From assembly GCA_903860915.1 (NCBI GenBank), contig CAIOSJ010000021.1, positions 1 through 64,000 of the forward strand: a stretch of DNA of 64,000 bases. The letters are read 5' to 3'. A program made the translations under genes and the position numbers. Position 1 is the first letter of the stretch. Every line of letters starts with the position of its first letter. This DNA comes from an uncultured Actinomycetes bacterium (GTDB taxonomy: Bacteria > Actinomycetota > Acidimicrobiia > Acidimicrobiales > RAAP-2). The notes below the pieces were generated by a model. The model was not told the DNA's origin. It did no database searches and saw nothing but the letters and a program-made list of their open reading frames with translations. Positions 21,601 through 30,183 of the stretch are shown piece after piece.

Positions 21601-22922
21601 GCAATGAGAAAACTCTCTGGATGAATAGTTTTCAGACGGGGGTCGGGCAATGGGTACAGGCGCGACTAAAGACGCCTCTCACTGTGAGGGACTTTTCTTT
21701 GAAGTTGGTGAACGATGGACGGCACCAGTTTCCCACCTCCATGAAAGTTTCAACCGAAAATGGTGTGCGTAGTTTCTTCATTCCACAACCCACTCATCCG
21801 AGCCCAATTTTTGACAACACCATCACTGTGAAGATTTCGATACCCGCACTGTCCGGACGTACATTTCGATTCACCGTTACTGGGAGTGACTATCGTCACG
21901 TACTCGATCGAGTCTCGACAGGTTTGAATCTCCCCCCCTTTGGTATCGCCGGCATCGATTTACCGGGCCTGAAAGTCACTTCCGATCCAACTACCCTCCC
22001 AGCGACGTGTCATCCGAACGCCTTGGTAATAAACGGAGCGAGAGTAGGTCTTGAGTTCGTTGGCTCAGTGCGCGATGCCTTACTTTTGAATAACATCGCG
22101 GTACGAACGTGTAGTGGAGAAATGATTCGGCTGGCGGCGGGAAGTAACCTAATTCAGAGCTCCCCTGGAGCCATGACTGGCATTGACCTCAATACGTTGG
22201 TGCTGGCTAGTCAAACTAAGTCGACCTCTTTTGCTCAGTCAACTAATCAGGTAGCAAAGTGGACTTCTCGGTCCTCCATCACCGCTCGTGTCACTCCCTC
22301 TGCGAAACGGACTGAGCTTGTCGTAGGACAGTCGTATGGCCGAGGGTGGAGCGCGACATTTAATGGAGCTCCACTCGGCTCCCCGACGTTGATTGACGGG
22401 GCATCCATGGGTTGGGCTATCCCGGCCCACTCTGCTATGGGGATATTCTCAGTTCACTGGACACCGCAAGACACAATGACGTGGACCGAATACATCTCAG
22501 CATTCGGTCTCCTACTGCTACTCGCCCTGCTCGTGCCTCGGAGGACTCGTCGCGTTGCTGACAACTGGGTACGCCATAGAGCCGGTGCGAGGAGGGATTG
22601 GACTTTGTCGCGAATGTCGAGTGCCGTCGGCGTCGCCGTATTGAGCGGTGTGGTCGTCGTCTGGTGGCTTTGTCCAATTCTTCTGATCTTCGTCGTACTT
22701 TGGAAATTTGTGTCAGTGGTCGGGCGAATCCTCGCGTCATCTTCCCTTATGTTCGCACTCTTGGCAGCGCTGGCGACCATTCATGCAACTTGGCTTCCGA
22801 CACCTCGAGACCTACGTTGGCCCACCACAATTCCCCTAGGAAATACTTGTGCCTACGTCGCATTTTGTATCTGGTTTATGGTGATAGTTGGGACGTCGGG
22901 AAACGAATCGCGGGATGTATGA
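18669..22922 (+). CDS. aftD: AftD-type alpha-(1->3)-arabinofuranosyltransferase
   Basis: Very large membrane glycosyltransferase (GT-C fold) that in mycobacteria adds arabinofuranose branches to arabinogalactan and lipoarabinomannan from decaprenyl-phospho-arabinose. The 1417 residues match family length. The N-terminal region carries GQISADTKAYLYLDP, SMWNSDQGFG and NVGYLFPMGPYFWL, resembling AftD, followed by roughly a dozen membrane segments to about residue 425. A long extracytoplasmic part has two discoidin/carbohydrate-binding-like domains, near residues 725 (PWSAFDSNPATAWQV) and 955 (NPWNAFDGNEKTLW). Three or four membrane segments close the protein. It starts with GTG at 18669 and overlaps the next gene by ATGA. 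Family is clear; substrate in this organism is inferred. Confidence 0.88.
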   Translation: MSPSASVPQIAWWRRGNFIEIVLLALISWVPFLTNRPGQISADTKAYLYLDPGHLIATAASMWNSDQGFGMVTHQNVGYLFPMGPYFWLAHAASIPAWIAQRFWMGGILFFAGLGALKLARELGLRRSAAWCSAISYMLTPFVVVNISRTSAILMPFAGLGFLILFTIRSARRNDWRSPAAVALVVALVGGVNATSILLVGLGPLIWLLSAVIAKDISLTRMWAVVGRVGLLSSIVSLWWLAGLWVESRFGINILQFTESFHTVSRTSSASEVFRGLGYWYFYGGDHAQSWTQAAVGYMAGHLVPTASFGLPLLGFASALVVRWKYRLYAASMVVVGLVVAVGSYPYDHPSIWGGAWKWFGEHTTAGLALRSSNRVVPILVLGLALLVGAGVDAKWKARSSAPHRRVLLVTAIGIVALSPLVSGAIIPENLSSPETLPSYVTKTADFLNTGSSQSSVLILPGVDFGFYRWGSFNDSVWPGLLRRPVETSQITLQGEPASVNLVRALDQTLQSGTGSPASIAPIARLFSAGSVLLQMDTQYERFLNPVPSSTWKIFSPTPTGLSNRRNFGPQLSDLIPTGHFVTEETLSLPPGFIWPKSLVTFNVSRPRGLVRTEDISHPIIVAGDGEGLVTMASQGLLTTTQPIFYEASLSDGQLAKLLHEGQPELVLTDSNQRRLDTYGELRSSLGYILSVDENTSSFDPAQQALVVFTTPPKGSQTVAVLSGLKSVSSSSYGNPSSNTAENQPWSAFDSNPATAWQVSDYSPADGQWISATATKTRTISSIHFVQSLSGTINRWITEVAISVDGAQPIKRRLGNQSRYPRGETVEIPPTVGRSVKITISDVTGGDKVLPGASAVGFSTIGITGFNNSTQSIATPTSLLRRVGSAGNVLPLTIVLHRTRVLQTPPRTDPQPRISRLVELPVGRSMSLTGNAAFNALANPSTVNLLIGRGSQGNLQSVSSSSNLVGTLAGNPWNAFDGNEKTLWMNSFQTGVGQWVQARLKTPLTVRDFSLKLVNDGRHQFPTSMKVSTENGVRSFFIPQPTHPSPIFDNTITVKISIPALSGRTFRFTVTGSDYRHVLDRVSTGLNLPPFGIAGIDLPGLKVTSDPTTLPATCHPNALVINGARVGLEFVGSVRDALLLNNIAVRTCSGEMIRLAAGSNLIQSSPGAMTGIDLNTLVLASQTKSTSFAQSTNQVAKWTSRSSITARVTPSAKRTELVVGQSYGRGWSATFNGAPLGSPTLIDGASMGWAIPAHSAMGIFSVHWTPQDTMTWTEYISAFGLLLLLALLVPRRTRRVADNWVRHRAGARRDWTLSRMSSAVGVAVLSGVVVVWWLCPILLIFVVLWKFVSVVGRILASSSLMFALLAALATIHATWLPTPRDLRWPTTIPLGNTCAYVAFCIWFMVIVGTSGNESRDV

Positions 22923-23695
22923 CGAAGAATGAAGACGAGGTCGGGCAGCGTAGAAGAGGTCTGAATATAGTTACGCCCGTAACACCCCCGTCTGAAGGGC
23001 TAGGGACGGAAAAACAGATCTCGGTTCCAGCCACCGGCCTCTATCGCTTTTGGTACCTCCTGCGTGAGTTATATCGATCCCGGAAACTTCCTGAACGGCT
23101 TCAGTTGGTCTTGGAGATTGACACGGTGAACCAGGTCGTGGGGAGGTGCGCTTTGTACAATCGGAGGGTTCTCGAGTTAACGCGATTGGGTATGTGTGCG
23201 ACTCCTGGGTTGGTCGAACGTGGAGCACGCGTGACTCGTGTCGTGATTGACGCGACGGAAGAAACCTCAAACTCAGCTCCTGTTTTTCATGACGAAGTGT
23301 CGTTCTCGCCCGACGTTTTTTCGCGTTGGGAGGAGCGGTTCGACCTTATCGTTGCAAATTATGCTTTCGGTGCCTTCGCATCCCCCGCTTCGGCAGTCGA
23401 TGCATTGGTCAAGTGCATAGCCGTCGGAGGTTCGATTATCTTCTACAGCAAAACCGGACGTCTCCACCGGAAGCCGACCACGTTACCTACAGACTTGAAT
23501 GGACCTAAAAATGCTGTGGATCGTCACATCACCCTTCGTAATCTTCGTGCGGCGGTAACACGATCCGACTTAGCAATTGTGTCCTTTGGCCCGCGCTATC
23601 TGCCTACCTACTTAGCGAGCGTTGCCAGTATCCCGATACTCAAAAATATTCTCACGAGACATGTTTTCATAGTCGTTGAGAGAACTCGTTACTAG
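22919..23695 (+). CDS. Methyltransferase-like protein with degenerate SAM motif
   Basis: A 258-residue protein with the strand order of class-I SAM methyltransferases: QLVLEID at about residue 61, RVVID, then RFDLIVANYAFGAFASP near residue 140 and AVGGSIIFYSKTG. The glycine-rich SAM loop expected after VLEI (GxGxG) is absent; the sequence reads DTVNQVVGRC instead. Either SAM binding is unusual or the protein has lost catalysis. The ATG at 22919 overlaps the aftD stop (ATGA), so the two are coupled; the frame remains open upstream inside aftD but that part is a shadow. Its stop overlaps the stop of the convergent glycosyltransferase. A role in glycan modification is inferred from position only. 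Confidence 0.65.
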   Translation: MTKNEDEVGQRRRGLNIVTPVTPPSEGLGTEKQISVPATGLYRFWYLLRELYRSRKLPERLQLVLEIDTVNQVVGRCALYNRRVLELTRLGMCATPGLVERGARVTRVVIDATEETSNSAPVFHDEVSFSPDVFSRWEERFDLIVANYAFGAFASPASAVDALVKCIAVGGSIIFYSKTGRLHRKPTTLPTDLNGPKNAVDRHITLRNLRAAVTRSDLAIVSFGPRYLPTYLASVASIPILKNILTRHVFIVVERTRY

Positions 23696-24828
23696 CTCAA
23701 TAGTCTTTCGAAAAGTTTCTCAGCGGTGAGGTCCCAATCGTAAATTTCCGCACTGGATTGTGCAGCCGTCGCCATCTGATCGAGCTTGTCACGGTTGACG
23801 AGGAGTTCGCACAAGGTCTCAACCATTAGTTCACTCGAACTACAGAGAATCCCGGTAGTCCCCCCATCAATAGCGTCTCTATGCCCAGCAATATCGCTTA
23901 CTACCGCAGGTGTGCCACAGGCGGCTGCCTCCGTGATTGACATCCCCCAACCCTCACGGAGGCTAAATGACGTCAGGAGCCAGGCACGTTGGTAGTGATC
24001 AACTAAATCATTGTCCGATACGTGCCCGCGAAGAGTAATCCACTCCGAAGCTTTTCGTTGCCCTATTAACTCCTGCAGATGAGACCGAAGGTGTCCCTCA
24101 CCTATTATTTCGAAACGTGCAGTTGGCACGACCTCATGAGTTCGGACGAATATCTCAATGAGGTCCGAAAATCGTTTAACCGGAACGAGTCGTCCCACGG
24201 CAATTACTAATGGATAGGGCGACTTGGAGCCACCGTGTACGAAGTGCTCTCCGATTCCCGGAGACACAACTTCCACGTCCTTTAGGTGCAACTTACTTTC
24301 TATTTCGGTGGCACTCGATGGAGAGAGTGTTGAAATCTTGCTTCGGCGATACAACATGGGCGCCAGCCAGTGCTCAATCCACCACCCCACCCGAGCTAGT
24401 GATTTAGGAAGTGACAGAGCCCACATCTCGCCATGAACGTGGTGAAGGATGATCAAATTTGGCTTCTTGCGACTCCACAGCGGGGTGAAGAATGGCATGC
24501 CATTCCAAATCTCTACTACGGCATCGAAATTGTTTCGATCCCGGCGGATACCGTGCTGAAAAGCTTGAAGAAATACTTGGTATCGGCCTCCCCTCCTCTC
24601 GACGCCGTACCCATCGCGTTCAACATAAGTGGAACGCCCGGCTACGTGCGAGGTGCGAAGCTCCACGCGTAGACCTGCCGCAGCCCAACGCTTCAACACC
24701 TCCGAGGCGTGTCGTTCGCTCCCGCCAGCTTCGGCATCGTCTAAATCACGCCAGGCGAACACTCTCACCCTAGAAATCGACGAAGCCGACACCAACTCGG
24801 CCAACCTCTGTGCGGAACTGGACCTCAT
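23692..24828 (-). CDS. Glycosyltransferase family 4
   Basis: A 378-residue retaining GT-B glycosyltransferase, cytosolic face of the membrane. The N-terminal acceptor domain has DDAEAGGSERHASEVLKRW, the C-terminal nucleotide-sugar domain has VAVGRLVPVKRFSDLIE, FEIIGEG and the EX7E motif in REGWGMSITEAAACGTP. The ATG at 24828 overlaps the flippase stop (ATGA). It is last in the run GT39, flavoprotein, flippase, GT4. The sugar donor cannot be told from sequence; a role in making a lipid-linked glycan exported by the adjacent flippase is likely. Confidence 0.85.
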   Translation of the reverse strand: MRSSSAQRLAELVSASSISRVRVFAWRDLDDAEAGGSERHASEVLKRWAAAGLRVELRTSHVAGRSTYVERDGYGVERRGGRYQVFLQAFQHGIRRDRNNFDAVVEIWNGMPFFTPLWSRKKPNLIILHHVHGEMWALSLPKSLARVGWWIEHWLAPMLYRRSKISTLSPSSATEIESKLHLKDVEVVSPGIGEHFVHGGSKSPYPLVIAVGRLVPVKRFSDLIEIFVRTHEVVPTARFEIIGEGHLRSHLQELIGQRKASEWITLRGHVSDNDLVDHYQRAWLLTSFSLREGWGMSITEAAACGTPAVVSDIAGHRDAIDGGTTGILCSSSELMVETLCELLVNRDKLDQMATAAQSSAEIYDWDLTAEKLFERLLS

Positions 24829-26081
24829 CGTTGCTCCAACATTCGACGAGAAGTGGTGAGAATTGTGACCGCCAATCCGGCAAAAACGACTATTTGAACC
24901 AGCAAGTCACGATGCACTGTTCCTGAGAGTGAAACCGGCTGATGCGTGATGTACCAGCTGCCCGCAGCTGTAGAAGTGAGGAGCCAAAATGTTCCAGTTC
25001 TGTTTCCGACGCCAAGCAGATAGGTGACGCAGAGTGTGCTGAGGGCTAGCAGGAACATAGCAAGAATTAAGACCACAAGAAATTCCGAAGCCCTGCTGTA
25101 CTGGGTACCGAAAACGTGTATCAGTAGGTAGCTGGGATTCACCAGTGCAACAGTGAAGAGAATTAGCGCAGGGCCGACGAGAATGCCTGCCGCTATAGCC
25201 AATTGGCGTAGTGCGCTACGCCCACTTTGCTGAGCCAGTGCGGTTTCTGGAAGCAGGAACGAACCCAGAATAATTGCGGCGTACACCAAGGTTTTTGAAA
25301 TCTGCGAAATCGCGGCGTAGGAACCAGATTGCCCTGTGTGCGCGTGCCCGACGGCAAACATGTCTACGAACTGAAGTACTGCGAGAAGTCCCAGAGCGAG
25401 GAGGGCGTAGCCCAGATCGCTCGAAATTTCTCTCGGTAGTGCGATATTAGGATTGACCTCAGATCCGACACGATTGACTAAAAATTTCGCGTGAGCTCTC
25501 GTGGCAACTTCGACGATGAGAAGCCCAAGCGAGGTGCCAATCACACCCTCGTAAGTACCGGCGAAAATGACAACAACTCGCAAAATACCTTCAACAGAAA
25601 AATTGATTGCTAAAGCCCCGTAACGCTGATGTGCCTGAAGAAGTGCACGGTCGACACTGAGTAAGGACCACACGATGGCGGAAAGACAAATGCTCCACAC
25701 TGCAAGCCACGAGCAATGACCCAACCATTGAGCAATAAGTGGTGAGACCACGAGCGAGACGCCAGCTGCGAGAATGGTGAACTTGATAAGTCGACGCTCG
25801 AGGGTTAGACGCCAGCCCATTGTGCCAATGGAGGCCCCACCGGCGATTGACGACGCGGAACGCCGGACCACGGCTACACCTAAGGCCGAACCTGGAAGTG
25901 CGATGACGAAAAAGACACCGACCAATTGAGAATACGAGCCGTACTCCCCCGGCGTCAACCTCCGAGCAATCGCGAAACTGACGATTAGGTTTAACGCATT
26001 CGCGAACAGACCCGCACCCGCAACCAGAAAAGCATTCCTCGCGAGCTGGGACCACACTCTGTTCCCAAACGTAACAGTCAC
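24825..26081 (-). CDS. Polysaccharide/lipid-linked glycan flippase (MATE/MVF-type, Wzx-like)
   Basis: An integral membrane protein of about 418 residues with some 12 hydrophobic segments and the oligosaccharide-flippase hallmark FAIARRLTPGEYGSYSQLV near the N-terminus. Such proteins move undecaprenyl- or decaprenyl-linked sugars across the membrane. The GTG at 26081, five bases after the stop of the upstream gene, is chosen as start; the frame is open to 26213 inside that gene, which I take as shadow. Flanked by a mutase-like enzyme and a glycosyltransferase, it fits a glycan-assembly operon. Confidence 0.8.
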   Translation of the reverse strand: MTVTFGNRVWSQLARNAFLVAGAGLFANALNLIVSFAIARRLTPGEYGSYSQLVGVFFVIALPGSALGVAVVRRSASSIAGGASIGTMGWRLTLERRLIKFTILAAGVSLVVSPLIAQWLGHCSWLAVWSICLSAIVWSLLSVDRALLQAHQRYGALAINFSVEGILRVVVIFAGTYEGVIGTSLGLLIVEVATRAHAKFLVNRVGSEVNPNIALPREISSDLGYALLALGLLAVLQFVDMFAVGHAHTGQSGSYAAISQISKTLVYAAIILGSFLLPETALAQQSGRSALRQLAIAAGILVGPALILFTVALVNPSYLLIHVFGTQYSRASEFLVVLILAMFLLALSTLCVTYLLGVGNRTGTFWLLTSTAAGSWYITHQPVSLSGTVHRDLLVQIVVFAGLAVTILTTSRRMLEQR

Positions 26082-26085
26082 AATT

Positions 26086-27558
26086 TCAGTCCGATTTTGG
26101 GCGCGGGAGGATAGGCGCATCTCTCCCCGTGCCACTGGAGCCTGACGTTTCGTGATATTCCTCTTCAACATTGACGGCCCAAATATCGTGTTGGGCGCCG
26201 TAAATGTTGTCAACAGTTAGCAAAGCGGTCATCATGGAGTGATCTTGATTGTTGTACTTGTGCATTCCATTGCGACCAATTAGGTGGACATTTGGAATGC
26301 TCTCCTGGAGAAAATCCGAAATAGTCGCTACGTTGGCCTTGTAGGTAGAGTCGTAGTAGGGGTAGGCCTTGGGCATTCGGAACACGAAACCCTGCTCGAC
26401 GATTTCCGTGTCCTTAATGAGTCCCAGGTACAGCAATTCTTTCTTTCCGCGTTCTATCAGATCTTCATCCGAAGACCTCCACAACTGGTCGCCCTCGAAG
26501 ACAAAGTATTCAAGTCCCAGGCAAGTCCGGCCCTCCTTTACGAGGAAGGGCGACCACGATCCAAAATTTTGAATTCTTCCAACCTTGACTTCAGATGCAT
26601 GAATATAAATCCAATTGTCAGGAAAACTAATGTCCTCCGGAACTACCAGTGCGACGGTTAAGAAGTCACGGTAGTGGAGGTCGTGGCCAGCATCTGAGAC
26701 AGTTTTAGGAAGCGGTGGGACGAATACGTCCACCAACTGCGACATTGGCATCGTCGAAATAACGTGGGAAGCGGCTTGCTCCACTATGGACCCATCGCTC
26801 AATTCAATCGTCACGCTGCTCGCTCCACGTTGGTCATGGGCAATACCGACGACCTTCGCATTCAGAACGACACTGCCACCCAGGCTCTCAATCAACTCTG
26901 TGCATTTTTCCCACATCATCCCTGGCCCATACTTGGGATATTGGAATTCTTCGATCAGACTTGTGATGTCAGTTTGCTTTCGTTTCGGCAACAAGGCGTT
27001 GATAATTGCCGCTCCTAGTGACAAGCTTTTGACACGTTGAGCAGCCCAATCGGCGGGCATTTGATTGACAGGAACTCCCCAAACTTTTTCTGTGTAGGTT
27101 TTAAAAAATCTCCGGTAGAGGCGCCAGCCAAAGCGAGCGACGAGCCAACCTTCGTAGTTAGTTTGATCCTTCGGCGGGTGCACTCGTGCCCAAACGTAAC
27201 TCACCACGCAGAGAATTGCCTCAACAATTCCCAGATTCTTAAGAGCATTAGAGGCCTTCAGAGGGTAGTCGTAATACTTACCATCGTAAAAAATTCGACT
27301 CATTCGAGGTCGGAGTAAAAAGTCATCGTCTGGCAGGATTTCGTGCCACAAGGCTTCGACCGCAGCCACTTTGGTGAAAAATCTGTGTCCGCCAATATCA
27401 AAACGCCAGCCGTCCCGTTCCACGGTCCTGCTGATTCCACCTACGACCTTGTCAGCCTCAAACACAAGAACTGATCCGCCTCGCTTCACTATGTCATAGG
27501 CCGCAGTTAACCCCGCAGGTCCCGCACCAATGACAACTACTGGATGAACGTCGCTCAT
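26086..27558 (-). CDS. FAD-dependent oxidoreductase, UDP-galactopyranose-mutase/amine-oxidase-like
   Basis: A 490-residue flavoprotein. The N-terminus is a dinucleotide-binding fold, VVVIGAGPAGLTAAYDIVKRG, ending in the acidic residue of VLVFEAD, followed by RFDIGGHRFFTK, which resembles UDP-galactopyranose mutases and protoporphyrinogen-oxidase-like proteins. WGVPVNQMPADWAAQRVKSL and a C-terminal HLIGRNGMHKYNNQDHS segment are typical of this glycan-cluster family. The ATG at 27558 has AAGG eight bases upstream and follows the previous stop by ten bases; a start at 27588 would overlap it. A sugar ring contraction (pyranose to furanose) would suit a furanoside-using pathway, but the precise reaction is not proven by sequence. 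Confidence 0.75.
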   Translation of the reverse strand: MSDVHPVVVIGAGPAGLTAAYDIVKRGGSVLVFEADKVVGGISRTVERDGWRFDIGGHRFFTKVAAVEALWHEILPDDDFLLRPRMSRIFYDGKYYDYPLKASNALKNLGIVEAILCVVSYVWARVHPPKDQTNYEGWLVARFGWRLYRRFFKTYTEKVWGVPVNQMPADWAAQRVKSLSLGAAIINALLPKRKQTDITSLIEEFQYPKYGPGMMWEKCTELIESLGGSVVLNAKVVGIAHDQRGASSVTIELSDGSIVEQAASHVISTMPMSQLVDVFVPPLPKTVSDAGHDLHYRDFLTVALVVPEDISFPDNWIYIHASEVKVGRIQNFGSWSPFLVKEGRTCLGLEYFVFEGDQLWRSSDEDLIERGKKELLYLGLIKDTEIVEQGFVFRMPKAYPYYDSTYKANVATISDFLQESIPNVHLIGRNGMHKYNNQDHSMMTALLTVDNIYGAQHDIWAVNVEEEYHETSGSSGTGRDAPILPRPKSD

Positions 27559-27568
27559 ATCTAGAACC

Positions 27569-29161
27569 TTAACGAATTTTGGCCGCACTCGGCACCGTTG
27601 GTAGGAGTAGTTCTAGGTTCATTGGTTGGTAGAAGCCACCCAGCTTCTGTGCGACAAGCGTAGCTCCCTTGTAGCGCAGAACTCTTTTCAGATCAGTTAC
27701 CAAATTGAGACAGGTGTCATTTAGGAAGTAGAAATCAGCCCGCACCACGTAAACCGGTGATCCAGCCGGCACCTTCGCCGCAATCATTCTTGCCGTGGTT
27801 TTTACGGAGCGCTTCGTCATAGCCTTCTCGTAATCAATCCAGTTGACGATTCTGGGGTTATCGAGCCTCGGGTAACCAATGTACGTGTCACTTGAAGGTG
27901 AGTATCTCAATAGAGACGGTCCCAATTGGTCTGGACACACAACGACAAGCGCACCTGGCGCACCGTGGGCGAGCGCAAGTGCCACCTGCCCAGCTTGTGT
28001 GCGCTGGGACTTAGAGCCCCAATCATCAGTCCACAGACTTGCTCCTGAAAATAGAGCGAGAACGAGAAAAATCCTTAGTCCCCTCGTCAACTTGTTGAGA
28101 CCCAGGGCGATAATGATTGAAATGGGTATTGCGACAATCGCTGCGTATCTCGCAACGTAGGCGCTCCCCGCGAAGTGGGACACAGTGAGTCCTAGAGTCA
28201 TCGATCCGAAGGCAACGGCCACCAAGGGGAACGCTTGGGATTCGATTCGGGGCTCGAGAATAACTTGAGAGCTACGGCGACTCATCGGAAGAGCGAAAAT
28301 GCCTATGGCGAGAAGAAGGACGTAGAAAAGAAGTTCGAATTCGCTATGCAGTGATGTCGCTATGTAGTGAACACCCTGCGTCGTAGCGAAATCGCCGAAC
28401 CAAATGAAGAGATGGTACGCCTGCGCTGGCGCTGCCCAAGGCGTTCCAGTATGGAGACGCTGCTCATTAAACACGCTTAGCCATGGTACGAAAAAGACGA
28501 GTGACGTCGCAACCGCACAAGCCGTTTTCCAACTTCGAGCCATACCTTCACGAGGTGGCCGTATCTGGATTAGGGCGAGACAGGCGATGGCAGAAACAAG
28601 GTAGATAGCCCAGTAGTGCGTGTAGAGGAGACAAGTGAGTAGAGCAGCAAGAGCAATTGTCGAAGGCCAACTTGGCCTAGTGATCTGAACTTTTAGGGTC
28701 CACATTGCCAGAGCCGATAGCAGCATCACCAAGGCATACATTCTGGTTTCAGTTGCGTAGTAGGTCATATAGGGCAAAACTGCAACGATCGCTACGGAAA
28801 TAAGGGCGGTGCGGTGCCCCAGCCATGCCTTCGCTGTCCAGTAGACCACAACAAGCGTCAGGCAACTGATGACTCCAGACATCGAGCGAACCGCGAAGTC
28901 GGAGCTTCCAAAGAGTCTCATCCATAGATGCAGAAGTACGTAGTAAGCGGGAGGAGCACCATCCAAGCGAAGAAGATGGGGAATCTCATGAAGTGGCGCT
29001 TTGGCGATATTTACAGATTGGGCCTCATCCAGCCACAATTTTGATGAAGTTGTGAAACGAAAATAGGCGCCGACGAGCACATCGAAACCAACCAACCAAT
29101 ACAGAAGCCAGTGAACGCGATGTGATTCGTTCGTCTCTGCACCCAGCACAAACATAATCAT
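27569..29161 (-). CDS. Glycosyltransferase family 39 (PMT/ArnT-like) membrane protein
   Basis: A 530-residue multi-pass GT-C glycosyltransferase that uses polyprenyl-phosphate sugars. The first periplasmic loop has the catalytic acidic pair in KLWLDEAQSVNIAK, followed by LDGAPPAYYVLLHLWM and a membrane segment beginning FAVRSMSGVISCL, then YYATETRMYALVML, all typical of the family. About ten membrane segments are followed by a C-terminal periplasmic tail of about 130 residues. It is first in a four-gene minus operon and divergent from oppB, 71 bases away. ATG at 29161 or 29155 could start it. A polyprenyl-phosphate-mannose donor could come from the synthase at 52745-53476; this is inference. 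Confidence 0.82.
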   Translation of the reverse strand: MIMFVLGAETNESHRVHWLLYWLVGFDVLVGAYFRFTTSSKLWLDEAQSVNIAKAPLHEIPHLLRLDGAPPAYYVLLHLWMRLFGSSDFAVRSMSGVISCLTLVVVYWTAKAWLGHRTALISVAIVAVLPYMTYYATETRMYALVMLLSALAMWTLKVQITRPSWPSTIALAALLTCLLYTHYWAIYLVSAIACLALIQIRPPREGMARSWKTACAVATSLVFFVPWLSVFNEQRLHTGTPWAAPAQAYHLFIWFGDFATTQGVHYIATSLHSEFELLFYVLLLAIGIFALPMSRRSSQVILEPRIESQAFPLVAVAFGSMTLGLTVSHFAGSAYVARYAAIVAIPISIIIALGLNKLTRGLRIFLVLALFSGASLWTDDWGSKSQRTQAGQVALALAHGAPGALVVVCPDQLGPSLLRYSPSSDTYIGYPRLDNPRIVNWIDYEKAMTKRSVKTTARMIAAKVPAGSPVYVVRADFYFLNDTCLNLVTDLKRVLRYKGATLVAQKLGGFYQPMNLELLLPTVPSAAKIR

Positions 29162-29220
29162 AGAGCGAAACTTTTTGATTCACGGGCACCTCTCTTTTTG
29201 AGTAGAGTTCTCAATAGTTC

Positions 29221-29228
29221 AGGAGGAG
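29221..29228 (+). promoter_or_regulatory. Strong ribosome-binding site of oppB
   Basis: AGGAGGAG ends four bases before the GTG at 29233 and fixes that start. It contrasts with the many operon-leading genes here that have no ribosome site. Confidence 0.8.
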
Positions 29229-29232
29229 CACC

Positions 29233-30183
29233 GTGATTAAGTACTTAGGCAGACGGGTTATCGCCCTAGCGGTCATTTTGACAATCGTTAGTTTTGGAAG
29301 CTTCTCGCTGATTCACTTGTTGCCGGGGGATATCGCCACAGTTATTTTGGGAACTGGAAATACACCAGCTAATCGAATTGCTCTCTACAAGCAACTTGGT
29401 CTTGACAAGGGTTTGTTTTCGCAGTACTCCACTTGGCTCGGAAATATCTTTCAGCTAAATTTTGGTAATTCGTTCATCGACGGCACTTCTGTATCGACGA
29501 CTATCGGTACTGCTCTGCCAATTGACTTTGAAATGATTCTCATCTCTCAGGTGATGGCTTTTGCCATTGCCATTCCTCTGGCCATGAAGGCAGCCAAGAA
29601 GCCCAACGGACTTTTCGACCGCATTGCGACCGGAACTTCCTTCACCATGTTGTCAGTACCCCCGTTCATCTTCATCGTTCTATTAGTTTTGGTGGTCTCA
29701 ATCAACCTTCAGATTCCAGGTACGGGTCCCGCCTCGTTCGTAACATTTGGCCAGGATCCCTTTCACAACTTGGTTTCTTTAGTCCTCCCTTCAATCGTTT
29801 TAGGAATCGGGAGCACAGTTGTGTACTTCCGCGTCCTACGCAGTGATCTCGTCTCAACTCTCCAAGAAGAGTTCATTACGATGGCTCGATCCAAAGGGTT
29901 GACGCGTCGTCGAATCATGTGGCGCCATGCCTTTCGCCCGAGTTCTATCGCACTTTTAGGCACCGCGGGACTCAATATAGGTGGCCTCATCGCTGGTGGT
30001 TTCATCGTCGAATACCTCATGCAGATCCCCGGGATTGGCTACATGCTGATCTTGGCTATAAATAAGTCGGACTTCCTCTTGGTTCAGGGGATAGTCATGA
30101 CCATTGCAACATTGATTGTTCTACTGAACTTCCTGATTGACTTCCTATTTGGCATCATTGATCCGAGGATTACCCGTGACTAG
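29233..30183 (+). CDS. oppB: Peptide/dipeptide ABC transporter permease (OppB/DppB type)
   Basis: Inner-membrane permease of a peptide-family importer, 316 residues with six membrane segments. The N-terminus IKYLGRRVIALAVILTIVS, SLIHLLPGDIA and a C-terminal GIIDPR are typical of DppB/OppB. The cytoplasmic EAA loop, EEFITMARSKGLTRRRIMWRH, contacts the ATPases. Start is GTG at 29233. Its end overlaps oppC by eight bases. First of four genes that together encode two permeases and two ATPases; no binding-protein gene is included. Confidence 0.92.
   Translation: MIKYLGRRVIALAVILTIVSFGSFSLIHLLPGDIATVILGTGNTPANRIALYKQLGLDKGLFSQYSTWLGNIFQLNFGNSFIDGTSVSTTIGTALPIDFEMILISQVMAFAIAIPLAMKAAKKPNGLFDRIATGTSFTMLSVPPFIFIVLLVLVVSINLQIPGTGPASFVTFGQDPFHNLVSLVLPSIVLGIGSTVVYFRVLRSDLVSTLQEEFITMARSKGLTRRRIMWRHAFRPSSIALLGTAGLNIGGLIAGGFIVEYLMQIPGIGYMLILAINKSDFLLVQGIVMTIATLIVLLNFLIDFLFGIIDPRITRD

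Noticed and set aside
22598..22918. 107-codon N-terminal extension of the methyltransferase-like frame
   Set aside because: It overlaps the C-terminal membrane region of aftD in another frame and is Arg/Ser-rich; the ATGA junction at 22919 is the better start.
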